Origin: an uncultured Rhodospirillales bacterium
GTDB lineage: Bacteria; Pseudomonadota; Alphaproteobacteria; Azospirillales; Azospirillaceae
DNA length: 64,000 bases
Direction of reading: 5' to 3'
Assembly (NCBI GenBank): GCA_903856295.1
Contig: CAIOBP010000254.1
Coordinates: forward strand, 1-64,000
The notes under the pieces are model-generated. The model had not been told where the DNA came from, did no database searches, and saw only the letters and a list, made by a program, of their open reading frames with translations. Both the position numbers and the translations under genes were made by a program. Positions 54,985 to 63,894 of the stretch are shown piece by piece; within the stretch, counting starts at the first letter, position 1; every line of letters begins with the position of its first letter.

Positions 54985-57516
54985 ATGCAGAATGTCAGTG
55001 TCGTGCTCTTCGGGATGGCAGGGCTGCTGGCTCTGGTGAGCCTGCTGCCGCCATTGGCGACTCGGCTCAACGTGCCCTACACGGTGCTGCTGGCGGTGGT
55101 CGGCACGGCGCTGGGCGTGCTCATCCGCTTCTCCCGCTTTTTCGACCATTTCGGCATGGCCGGCGAGTTTCTCCGGGTCCTCGGCAGCATTCACCTCAGC
55201 GCCGAGGCGTTCCAGGTGGTGTTCTTGCCGGCCCTGCTGTTCGAGGCGGCGCTCAGCATCGACGTCCGCCGGCTGCTCGAGGACATCGCGCCGATTCTGA
55301 TGCTGGCGGTGGTGGCGGTGCTGGTCTCCACGGTGGCGGTGGGCTACGCGGTGGCGCCCTTCACCGATGTGCCGCTGGTCGGCTGCCTGATGCTGGGCGC
55401 GATTCTGGCCACCACCGACCCCACGGCGGTGATCGGCATTTTCCGCGATCTCGGCGCGCCCCGGCGCCTGAGCTTGCTGGTTGCCGGCGAGAGCCTGCTC
55501 AACGACGCCGCCGCCATCGTGCTGTTCACCCTGCTGCTGGCCATGCTGACCGGCGAACAGGAGCCCTCGGTGCTGGGCGCCACCCTGGGCTTCCTGCGCA
55601 GTTTCCTCGGCGCGATGGTGGTCGGCTACGGCATGGGCCGGCTGTTCTGCCATCTGACGCCGATGCTGCGCGATCTGCCGCTGTCGGAGGTCTCGCTCAC
55701 CGTCGCCTTCGCCTACCTGACTTACATCCTGGCCGATCACTATCTGGGCTTTTCCGGGGTGGTGGCGGTGGTGGTCAACGCACTGGTCGTGGGCTCGATC
55801 GGCCGGACCCGCATCTCGCCCGCGACCTGGGGCGACCTGGAACTGACCTGGCGCCAGCTCGGATTCTGGGCCAGCTCGATGATCTTCCTGCTCGCGGCCA
55901 TGCTGGTGCCGCAAAACCTCTCGATGGTCAGCGTCCACGACGCGATTCTGCTCGGCGTGGTGATGGCGGCGGCGCTGGCGGCGCGGGCGCTGGTGCTGTT
56001 CGCGCTGCTGCCGCTGCTCTCGGCGCTCAAGCTGGCCCAGCACATTTCGGTTCGCCATGGCGCGGTGATCTTGTGGGGCGGGCTGCGCGGCGCGCTGTCG
56101 CTGACCCTGGCGCTGGCGGTGACCGAAAGCCCCGATGTCGAGCCCTACATTCAGCGCTTCGTCGCGGTGCTGGCGCCGGGCTATGTGCTGCTGACCCTGT
56201 TCATTCACGGCACCACCCTGCGCGGGCTGATTCATCTGTTGCGGCTGGACCGGCTGTCCCCGGCCGAACTGGCTATGCGCAACCGGGCGCTGGCGCTGGC
56301 GCTGGCCAGCGTCGCCGAGAAGGTCGAGGCGATGTCGCGGGAGTTCCGCATCGACCCCGACGTCACCAAGCGCACCGTCAACCAATATGTCGAGCGCCAG
56401 GAGGAGGCGGAACGGCAACTGGCCCAGGCCCACGGGCTGAGCGAGGACGACCGGCTTTACATCGGGCTGGTGATCCTGATCAACCGCGAGGAGGAGCTGT
56501 ATCTCCAGAACTTCAAGGCCGGGATCATCTCGCGTCCGGTGGTCGAGGCGCTGACCGACCGCACCGGCTGGCTGCTCGAAGGCGTGCGCGCCAAACGCCG
56601 GGCCGGCTACGAACAGGCGGCGCGGGAGGCGCTGGGTTTCACCCGCCACATGCTGTGGGCGATGCGCCTGCAACGGCGGCTCAATCTGCGCGGGCCGCTG
56701 GCGCGGCGCCTGTCGCTGCGCTTCGAGGCGCTGCTGATCAACCGCGCGGTGCTGCTGAGCCTGGAGGATTTGAACCGGCGGATGCTGGCCCATCTGCTCG
56801 GCGAGACGGCGGCGGCGGCCCTGGCCGCGACCCTGGAGCATCGGCGCGGACTGGTCGATCAGGCCCTGACCGCGCTCAAGGTCCGCTATCCCGACTACGC
56901 GCCGGTGGTCGAGTTCCAGTATCTCAAGCGCGCCGCCCTGCGCATGGAGGAAACCGAGTGCGCCTTGATGTACGAGGAATCGATCATCAGCCAGGAAATC
57001 CTCACCGATCTCAAGCGTGACATCAAACGGCGCTGGCGCGCGGTCGAGCAGTCCCCGCGTCTGGATCTCGGCCTGCACCTGCCCGATCTGATCGCCCGGG
57101 TGCCGATTTTCGCCGGCCTGCCCGAGGACCGGCTGACCGGGATCGCCCGCCTGCTCGCCCCCCGTCTGGCGCTGCCCGATGAAGTCCTGGTCCACTATGG
57201 CGATCGCGGCGACTCGATGTATTTCATCGCCACTGGACAGGTCGAGGTGAAAGTGCCCGGACTCGGCGGGGCGATCGTGCTCGGAACCGGCGATTTCTTC
57301 GGTGAAATGGCGCTGCTGACCGGCGAGCCCCGCGGCGCCGACGTGCGCTCACTCGGCTATTGCCACCTGTTGGAGCTGATCGCCCCCGACTTTCGCCGTT
57401 TGATCGATCAGGATGAGGATACCCGCCGTCATATCATGTCGGTGGCGGCCGAGCGCCGGGTTGCCGCCGGCCTGTTGCCCGATGCCAGGGTCGAGGCGAG
57501 CGAGCCGGTTGCGTAA
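54985..57516 (+). CDS. Cation:proton antiporter (NhaP/NHE-type, CPA1) with C-terminal cyclic-nucleotide-binding domain
   Basis: GESLLNDAAAIVLFTLLL, ILATTDPTAVIGIFRDLGAPRRLSLLVAGE, WGGLRGALSLTLALAV; C-terminal CNBD VHYGDRGDSMYFIATGQVEVKVPG...GDFFGEMALLTGEPRGADVRS. Confidence 0.92.
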   Translation: MQNVSVVLFGMAGLLALVSLLPPLATRLNVPYTVLLAVVGTALGVLIRFSRFFDHFGMAGEFLRVLGSIHLSAEAFQVVFLPALLFEAALSIDVRRLLEDIAPILMLAVVAVLVSTVAVGYAVAPFTDVPLVGCLMLGAILATTDPTAVIGIFRDLGAPRRLSLLVAGESLLNDAAAIVLFTLLLAMLTGEQEPSVLGATLGFLRSFLGAMVVGYGMGRLFCHLTPMLRDLPLSEVSLTVAFAYLTYILADHYLGFSGVVAVVVNALVVGSIGRTRISPATWGDLELTWRQLGFWASSMIFLLAAMLVPQNLSMVSVHDAILLGVVMAAALAARALVLFALLPLLSALKLAQHISVRHGAVILWGGLRGALSLTLALAVTESPDVEPYIQRFVAVLAPGYVLLTLFIHGTTLRGLIHLLRLDRLSPAELAMRNRALALALASVAEKVEAMSREFRIDPDVTKRTVNQYVERQEEAERQLAQAHGLSEDDRLYIGLVILINREEELYLQNFKAGIISRPVVEALTDRTGWLLEGVRAKRRAGYEQAAREALGFTRHMLWAMRLQRRLNLRGPLARRLSLRFEALLINRAVLLSLEDLNRRMLAHLLGETAAAALAATLEHRRGLVDQALTALKVRYPDYAPVVEFQYLKRAALRMEETECALMYEESIISQEILTDLKRDIKRRWRAVEQSPRLDLGLHLPDLIARVPIFAGLPEDRLTGIARLLAPRLALPDEVLVHYGDRGDSMYFIATGQVEVKVPGLGGAIVLGTGDFFGEMALLTGEPRGADVRSLGYCHLLELIAPDFRRLIDQDEDTRRHIMSVAAERRVAAGLLPDARVEASEPVA

Positions 57517-57674
57517 AAGCCGTCCGCTCCCGCGCAAGCTGCCCGTGACAGAGCCTGAGAGGATCGCTATAGTCCGCCCGCGATCGTTCGCTTCGGGCGC
57601 TGTGCCGGGTTCCGGCGAAAGGCCGGGAGTGTCGGGTCATCGAAAGTCCGACCGGAATCCTGTGGAATCACGCC

Positions 57675-58061
57675 ATGGCGCAGCCGCTACCCCTCGACGA
57701 TCCACGCACGCTTCAGGCGATCGGGATTCTCGCCGATGCGCTGGACGATGTTTCCGGCGCCGGGGTGCTGGACACGGTGCTGGTGTCGAAGGCGCTGCGG
57801 CAGGTCTTGGCCTCCAGGTCGCGCCCGGCGTTCGATTTCGCCTCCCGCGCCTTTTCCACCCTTGATCCCGAGGTCAAGCGTCAGGTCGCCGTCGACGCCA
57901 CCGCCAAGGCGCGTGCGCAAGTAGCGCGGGGTCTCGTCGAACCCGCGCTGCCGATCGGCATCCGCAAGGCCGCCACCGCCGTTCCCGCCCCCTCCGGCAT
58001 CCTGGGCGCCCTCAACAACCGCGGCCGCCCGCCCCGCCGCCCGGCCGGCGACGACCGGTAA
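57675..58061 (+). CDS. Hypothetical protein, similar to the ORF at 21333
   Basis: LVSKALRQVLASRSRPAFDFASRAFSTLDPEVKRQVAVDATAKAR shared pattern. Confidence 0.65.
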   Translation: MAQPLPLDDPRTLQAIGILADALDDVSGAGVLDTVLVSKALRQVLASRSRPAFDFASRAFSTLDPEVKRQVAVDATAKARAQVARGLVEPALPIGIRKAATAVPAPSGILGALNNRGRPPRRPAGDDR

Positions 58062-58126
58062 CGGTTTCCAAAGGCCGCCGGCCTTTGCTGGGTCCAGGGC
58101 AACGCCCTGGCCTGCTTTTGGCGCGC

Positions 58127-58780
58127 TCAGCTCGCTTCCACCAACTCCCGCGCCAGCCCCTCAGGCTTGAGGTTCCAGAAGCGAACGCGGAAGGCGCCCG
58201 GCGCGCCCGAGATCAGGCTGATGTGGCCGGTTTTCATGACATAGCCCGGCAGGTCGGACCGGCTCACCCCGAGCAGGCGCGGAAAAAAGCGCAGAATGCC
58301 GTTGCTGCTGATCACCAACAGCTTCTCGGCCGGACCGGCGGTCGCGATGACATCGCCGATGAAGCCCCGGATGTTCGCGAAGATTTCCGATTCGGTGCTG
58401 CCCCAACCGGCATCGGCCGGAAAGATATCATGCTTGCTCCAGCCTTCGACCTGGGCGGCGCCGCCGGGCAGGGCCTCGATTTCTTCGGTGGTCTTGCCGG
58501 CCCAGGCGCCGTAATGCACCTCGTCGAGCCGGCGGTCGACGGTGGGGGTGCGCCAGCGCCGCTGCACGTCGCCCATAGCCTCGGCGAAGCCCCGGGTGCG
58601 CGCCAGCGAGGCGGTGAACACCCGGTCGGGCACCAGCCCGGTGCGGAGCAGCGCGGCGCCGAACTCCCGCGCCTGTTGCAGGCCCTTGTCGACCAGCGGC
58701 AGGTCGCTTTCGCGGCCGACCCAGACCACCGTGTCGTCGGGGCCGAAGGTGTTGCCGTGGCGGCCGAAGATGATGTCCAT
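58127..58780 (-). CDS. Histidine phosphatase superfamily protein
   Basis: MDIIFGRHGNTFGPDDTVVWVGRESDLPLVDKGLQQAREFG (RHGNT), LDEVHYGAWAGKTTEEI. Confidence 0.88.
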   Translation of the reverse strand: MDIIFGRHGNTFGPDDTVVWVGRESDLPLVDKGLQQAREFGAALLRTGLVPDRVFTASLARTRGFAEAMGDVQRRWRTPTVDRRLDEVHYGAWAGKTTEEIEALPGGAAQVEGWSKHDIFPADAGWGSTESEIFANIRGFIGDVIATAGPAEKLLVISSNGILRFFPRLLGVSRSDLPGYVMKTGHISLISGAPGAFRVRFWNLKPEGLARELVEAS

Positions 58781-59595
58781 CAGCGGGACTCCGAACTGTC
58801 TTGGGGCAACGGCACCAGTTCGCCGTCGCGCGCGATCAGGGTTTCGACCATGACGGCATCCTCGGGGCTGTCGACCGACCAATGGGTGCGCCCGCGATAA
58901 TCGGTGAGCACGACTCGGATGGGAATGCCGTTTTCCAGCGCCCGCAATTGCTCCAGCCCCTCGGTCTTTTCCAGCGGCGTCGGCGCCAGGGTGGCCAGCC
59001 GGTCGAGGGTGGCGACGCTGTAGCCGTACAGGCCGATATGGCGGTAAACCGGCGGCGGCTTGGCGGGATCGCGCTCGCGCAGCGAGGGAATGATGGTCTT
59101 GGAAAAGTACAGCGCGTTCATAAAACGGTCGAACACCACCAGGGTACCGCTGAACGGCGTGGTTTCCTTGGATTTGCGCAACTCTTCCAGTTCGTCCCAG
59201 CCGAGATGCACCGCCGGGGTCACCAGCTGCAAGGCCGGGTCGGCGTGGAAGGCATCGACCAGCCCCTGAAGCACCCAAGGCGGCGTCAGCACAGCGTCGC
59301 CCTGGAAATTGATCACGGCGTCGGGCGGGTCGGCCAGGGTGCGTACCGCCTGATGGGTGCGCACCGTGCCGTTCTCGCACTCGGGCGCAGTCATGATGAC
59401 GCTGGCGCCGAACTCCCGCGCATGCCCGGCCACCCGTTCGTCGTCGGTGGCGACATAGACTCGGGAGACTCCGGTGACGGCGCGGGCGATCAGCCACACC
59501 CGGTGCAGCAGCGAGGCGCCCCGGATCGCGGCCATCGGCTTGCCGGGAAAACGCCTGGAGCCGTAACGCGCCGGAATGACGATGGCGATATCCAA
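58780..59595 (-). CDS. KdsB-like CMP-Kdo synthetase (nucleotidyltransferase)
   Basis: LDIAIVIPARYGSRRFPGKPMAAIRGASLLHRVW, VYVATDDERVAGHAREFGASVIMTAPECENGTVRTHQAV, INFQGDAVLTPP. TTG start assumed. Confidence 0.87.
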   Translation of the reverse strand: MDIAIVIPARYGSRRFPGKPMAAIRGASLLHRVWLIARAVTGVSRVYVATDDERVAGHAREFGASVIMTAPECENGTVRTHQAVRTLADPPDAVINFQGDAVLTPPWVLQGLVDAFHADPALQLVTPAVHLGWDELEELRKSKETTPFSGTLVVFDRFMNALYFSKTIIPSLRERDPAKPPPVYRHIGLYGYSVATLDRLATLAPTPLEKTEGLEQLRALENGIPIRVVLTDYRGRTHWSVDSPEDAVMVETLIARDGELVPLPQDSSESR

Positions 59596-59741
59596 GGACA
59601 GACCCTCCCGGTTCGATTTTCCGCCCCGTTGTACCCCGGTCCGGACGATCAATACAACGATCGGACGCGGCGGCACTTGTGGCGGCGGCGGCTTGCCGCT
59701 ATCCCTCTTGACGGAAGCCCGGCCCCCGGCCGGGCAGACCC

Positions 59742-60782
59742 ATGACAACGGGGCGCCCTGTGTCCATCGGTTCGATCTCCTCGAAATTGCCGCTGGTTTT
59801 GTCCTACACCCGGTTGGCCCACGACCAGCACAAGGCCGGCGGCCTGCTGGGCAGCGCCCGTCTGGTGCGCGGCGCCAAGTTTCTCGGCCGCGCGCTGGTC
59901 TGGTGGCGCGACACCACCCGCTGGCTGGAACTGCTGGAAACCCTGCCGCTGGCGGGAATTCCGCCGGTGGTGCGCAAGGAGATGGCGGAAAAGATCCACC
60001 GCCCCTACGCCCGGCTCAATCTCGGCACCGCCGGACGCACGGCGCTGCTGGTCAGCCACTACAGTATTCTGTCCGCGGCGCTGCCCGGCCCGGTGCTCAA
60101 CGCCCTGGTCTCGGGCGCGGAACTGCCGCTGGCGCGGCTTCAGGGCCGGCGCAATCCAGAGGATCGCTACACCATCCACCTGACCCGCCACCGGCGCTTC
60201 CACCAGCAGGGCGAGGCGGTGATCGTGTTCTGGGACGAGTCGCTGAAATGGGCGCTGTCGACCCTGTGCATCAATCTGCGGATCGATGCCGATGGCCGGC
60301 GGGTGCTGTTCATCAGCGGCTTGCAGGGACCGTCGCAACCGATCGGCAAGACCGAGATCGTCCACACCACCCGCACCCTGGACGGCCTCAGGCCCAAGCG
60401 CGCGGTGCTGGAGGCGACCTATGCCCTGGCGCGCTGGCTGAAGATCGACGCCATCGTGGCCATCAGCAAGGCCAACCACATGTCCACCGGCCTGGGCCGG
60501 CGCTGGCGCGACATTCGCGCCGAATACGACGAGTTCTGGGCCGAATTCGAGGCGGTGCTCCAGGATGACGGCGATTTCCGGATGCCCGACGCCCTGCCCC
60601 AGCGCGATGTCAGCGACGTGCCGGCCAAGCGCCGCAAGGACTGGCTGAACCGCAACGCCCGCCTGGAAGCGATCACCAGCGACGTCACCGCCGCCCTCGA
60701 GGCCCTGGCGGCGGGCGGAGCGCTGCCGGAAGCGCCGAGCGCCGCCCAACCCGCCGAGGATGGCGAACCGACCGAGGATTAG
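59742..60782 (+). CDS. VirK/YbjX (DUF535) family protein
   Basis: HRPYARLNLGTAGRTALLVSHYSIL...LFISGLQGPSQPIGKTEIVHTTRTLDGLRPKRAVLEATYALARWLKIDAIVAISKANHM. Confidence 0.85.
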   Translation: MTTGRPVSIGSISSKLPLVLSYTRLAHDQHKAGGLLGSARLVRGAKFLGRALVWWRDTTRWLELLETLPLAGIPPVVRKEMAEKIHRPYARLNLGTAGRTALLVSHYSILSAALPGPVLNALVSGAELPLARLQGRRNPEDRYTIHLTRHRRFHQQGEAVIVFWDESLKWALSTLCINLRIDADGRRVLFISGLQGPSQPIGKTEIVHTTRTLDGLRPKRAVLEATYALARWLKIDAIVAISKANHMSTGLGRRWRDIRAEYDEFWAEFEAVLQDDGDFRMPDALPQRDVSDVPAKRRKDWLNRNARLEAITSDVTAALEALAAGGALPEAPSAAQPAEDGEPTED

Positions 60783-60889
60783 AGCACGATCGCGAAGAGG
60801 TGGAATCGCCTCGAAGCGTGAATCGCGCTCTAACTATAGAGCACGATCGCGAAGAGGTGGAATCGCCCCGAAGCGTGAATCACACTCTA
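60780..60889. repeat. Two tandem copies of a ~52-bp palindromic intergenic repeat
   Basis: agagcacgatcgcgaagaggtggaatcgcctcgaagcgtgaatcgcgctctaa at 60781 and agagcacgatcgcgaagaggtggaatcgccccgaagcgtgaatcacactctaa at 60838. Confidence 0.95.
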
Positions 60890-62460
60890 AAGTTCTCGGA
60901 CCGCCACAGCGCCAGCGCCTTGTCCTCGGCGCCCGCGCCCTCGGCGATCAGCAGGTCGGGACGGCACAGGTTGAAGGGCGGCGCCAGCAGATTGACCGGC
61001 CGCCAACCGCCCAACTCGCCCTCTTCGTTGGTCGCGGCGCTGGCGGTCGAGATCGCGATGTAGCGGCATCCGGCGCCCTTGAGGGCGCGCAGAGCCTGCC
61101 GGATCTCGTCATTCGGATAATGGCTCAGGACATCCCGGCACAGCAGCAGATCGCAGGCCGGCAGAGCATCCGAGAGAATATCGGCAACCTGGAACAGGTG
61201 GTTCTTGCGGTGTGCGAAGGTCTTGAGGTTGCTGGCGATCAATCCCGGCACGATGTCGAAGCCGATATAGAGCCCGAGCGCGCCGGAAATCTGCGACAGC
61301 CAGTTGACATCGCCGCAGCCGGCATCGCACAGCGACCGAATATTCAAGATATCAAATATCCCCGGCAACTGTCCGCGCAGATGCCGGGTTTCCGCGAGCG
61401 TCGAACCGGAACCGCTCGAGGTCTCCAGGCTGCCCCAGCCAGTGCCGCTGTAAATGTCCTTGAATATCCGGGTCTGCGCCGATTCCGTCTGCGGCCAGGG
61501 AAACTTCCCCAGCCGGGCGCGGGGCGCGATGGTCCGCGTCCGGAAGGTAACGCCGCAGAAATCCTCGTAGTCCTCCAGGCTGCGCCGGGTGCCGAAGCCA
61601 TATGAGTCGAGGTCCTTGATCGCCTCTTCGTCCGCGCTCGGCTCGGTGCCGAACAGGTGCTTGACCCTGGCCTTCGACCGGGCATCCATCAGGTCCCAGC
61701 CGACCGGGTGCGGATCGGACCAGTGGCGCGTGCGGTTGGTTCCAGTATAATCGTGATAGATCAGCACCTTGCCCGGATGGAACAGGTCCCAGCCCCAGGT
61801 CCAGAGCCGTGCCGAGAGGCTGATTTCCTCACCCCAAAAATAGATGTTCGGATCGTATGGCACATCCCCGATGATCTCGGCGCGCGCGAAGATATACCCG
61901 CCGGCGACGAACGCCGCCGGAATCGGCGTGTCGATCCGGTCAACGCCATCCAGCGTCCGCGATCCGAAGATCAGAATCCCGGCGTCGTCGAATTCCTTTG
62001 CTGTGATGACGATCGAATGCGTGGTGTCGTCGAGATCATGCGGAGGGGTATAGGCCGAGGGATAGGTCGACAAAACCGGACGATCCGACGGGCAAGCCTG
62101 AAGGATCGAGATCAACTCGCGATCCCAGCCCGGCGCGAAGCGCATATGGCTATCGATCTGAAGGGTGTAAGTCTCGCCCCGGTACAGCTGCTGTGCCTGA
62201 TGCCGTGCCCAGCACACACCAAGACTGTCGGCGGCATCGATGAAGACTTCCCTGATCTGCCGCTCGCGGGTGCGGATCACCAGACAATCATCATCCTCAC
62301 CCCGGACGAGCTGCCAGACCACGCCGACAAAAATGGCATCCGGATTGGCGGCCTGCTCGAACAGATCCCGGATCGTCCACTGGCACTCGATATCGCGATA
62401 GGCCGCGATGCTGACAAATATCGTTGGCGTCCCAGCCGGTTCACCCAACGCGTCCTCCAT
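60880..62460 (-). CDS. GlcNAc-transferase-domain (PF11397-like) protein fused to a SAM-dependent methyltransferase domain
   Basis: N-term TIFVSIAAYRDIECQWTIRDLFEQAANPDAIFVGVVWQ and CWARHQAQQLYRGETYTLQIDSHMRFAPGWD; C-term SLCDAGCGDVNWLSQISGALGLYIGFDIVPGLI...CDLLLCRDVLSHYP. Confidence 0.82.
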   Translation of the reverse strand: MEDALGEPAGTPTIFVSIAAYRDIECQWTIRDLFEQAANPDAIFVGVVWQLVRGEDDDCLVIRTRERQIREVFIDAADSLGVCWARHQAQQLYRGETYTLQIDSHMRFAPGWDRELISILQACPSDRPVLSTYPSAYTPPHDLDDTTHSIVITAKEFDDAGILIFGSRTLDGVDRIDTPIPAAFVAGGYIFARAEIIGDVPYDPNIYFWGEEISLSARLWTWGWDLFHPGKVLIYHDYTGTNRTRHWSDPHPVGWDLMDARSKARVKHLFGTEPSADEEAIKDLDSYGFGTRRSLEDYEDFCGVTFRTRTIAPRARLGKFPWPQTESAQTRIFKDIYSGTGWGSLETSSGSGSTLAETRHLRGQLPGIFDILNIRSLCDAGCGDVNWLSQISGALGLYIGFDIVPGLIASNLKTFAHRKNHLFQVADILSDALPACDLLLCRDVLSHYPNDEIRQALRALKGAGCRYIAISTASAATNEEGELGGWRPVNLLAPPFNLCRPDLLIAEGAGAEDKALALWRSENFRV

Positions 62461-63853
62461 CCTTGTCCGCTTGCGCGCGGCGCTGCTCCCGACGGTCGAG
62501 CGTGTTGCCGGGCTGGCCGGTGATCCGGCCGCGACAGGCCGGCGCGCCGCAGGAGCAATCGAACGGTTCCATCCGCTCGTTGCTGAAACAGCGGTAGTCG
62601 AGGGTCAACTCCTCACCGGCGGCGATCGCCCTGAGCGCGATCACGTCCAGGCCGGCGAAGGCGGTGTTCGGGGCGCAGGAATGATTCTGCGGCGCCCAGC
62701 CCTCCGGCGCCTCGTCCCACAGCACGAAGAGTTCGTCGGCCAGCGGATAGGCGTAGCGGCGAAAGACCTCCTGCTGCTCGGCGCTCCAGTTCCGCTCGAC
62801 ATGGCGGCGGGTGACGAGGCGCTGCGGCCGCTCCTCGCCACGAAACACGACTTCGCCGGCGGCAATCCCGCGGCTGGCGCGCAGGCCGTAGCCGCTGGCC
62901 GCCGAGCGGGCCACCACATAGGGCTTGGCCGCCCGGCGGTGCCGCGCCAAGCCCTCGGCGATGATATGGCGCAGGAAGCCATCCGGCCCCAGGCCCTCGT
63001 GAGCCAGACAATAATCGGCGGCGCTGTAGGACCCGGCCGGATGCAGCACGGAACAGGCGAAATCGGCACCGCTGAACCAGGGCGTCCCGTCGTCCGCGAC
63101 CCGAAAATCCATGCGGCAGTAGCCGACGCCGCCGCAGACCTCGAAGATCGCCTCGGCCGCCGCGCGCAGACGCCCGGCCAGCGGCTCGGCGCGACAGGGC
63201 AGATTGCGCCCCTCCAGCTCGTTGGGCACCAGCGCCCGCCCCTGCCCCGGACGTCCCGGTTCCGCCAAAACCAGCACGGAGAACGCCCGGCCGGGGATGT
63301 GACGCTCGATCACGATGTCGTCGCACTCCGGCGCCAGCCGCCCGACCCCGGCCACCACCTCGGCCAGAGTCCGGCACGGCGACGCCGGATCCACCGCCGG
63401 AGGACCGCCGGCATGGCCCGGCGTGACGACCAGGGGAAAGCCCAACCCCGCCACCGCATCCGCGAGCGCGCCGGGATCCGGGGCGGGGCCGGTCACCACC
63501 GCGAAGTCGGGCGTGGCCACGCCGGCATAGGTGGCGCACAGCTTCATCAGCGCCGGGCCCGGATCGTAGAGCCGCGCCACCGTCCCGGTATGGGGCAGCC
63601 CCAGCCGGGTGAGGGCGTCGATGACGTCGACCGAGGGGAGGTCCCAATCCAGGCAGCCGGCGCAGAGATTGACGAAGATGTCGAACCCCTCCCGGCGCAA
63701 CGTCCTGAGCTGCGCATGCACCGTGACCTTGCGCAGCAAGACATGGACCAACTGGTCGTCGGGCAGCAGGGCGGTCAGGTCGCGCGGCGGCTCATCCCGG
63801 CCCGGAGCGCGCGTCGAAACACTGTCGTCGGGCTGAAGAACGCAAATTTTCAT
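62441..63853 (-). CDS. ATP-grasp-like (D-Ala-D-Ala ligase-like) domain fused to a SET domain
   Basis: N-term MKICVLQPDDS...DIFVNLCAGCLDWDLPSVDVIDALTRLGLPHTG...GYCRMDFRVADDGTPWFSGADF; C-term VARSAASGYGLRASRGIAAGEVVF, NHSCAPNTAFAGLDVIALRAIAAGEELTLDY, post-SET FDCSCGAPACRG. Confidence 0.83.
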   Translation of the reverse strand: MKICVLQPDDSVSTRAPGRDEPPRDLTALLPDDQLVHVLLRKVTVHAQLRTLRREGFDIFVNLCAGCLDWDLPSVDVIDALTRLGLPHTGTVARLYDPGPALMKLCATYAGVATPDFAVVTGPAPDPGALADAVAGLGFPLVVTPGHAGGPPAVDPASPCRTLAEVVAGVGRLAPECDDIVIERHIPGRAFSVLVLAEPGRPGQGRALVPNELEGRNLPCRAEPLAGRLRAAAEAIFEVCGGVGYCRMDFRVADDGTPWFSGADFACSVLHPAGSYSAADYCLAHEGLGPDGFLRHIIAEGLARHRRAAKPYVVARSAASGYGLRASRGIAAGEVVFRGEERPQRLVTRRHVERNWSAEQQEVFRRYAYPLADELFVLWDEAPEGWAPQNHSCAPNTAFAGLDVIALRAIAAGEELTLDYRCFSNERMEPFDCSCGAPACRGRITGQPGNTLDRREQRRAQADKDGGRVG

Positions 63854-63894
63854 GCCCCCTCCCGATCACCGCCAGTTTGGACACGCTGAGCCGG

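Noticed and set aside
54967-57195. 742-aa minus-strand ORF, and 54753-57020 plus-strand ORF, within the antiporter gene
   Set aside because: Shadow frames of the antiporter; no domain-like content.
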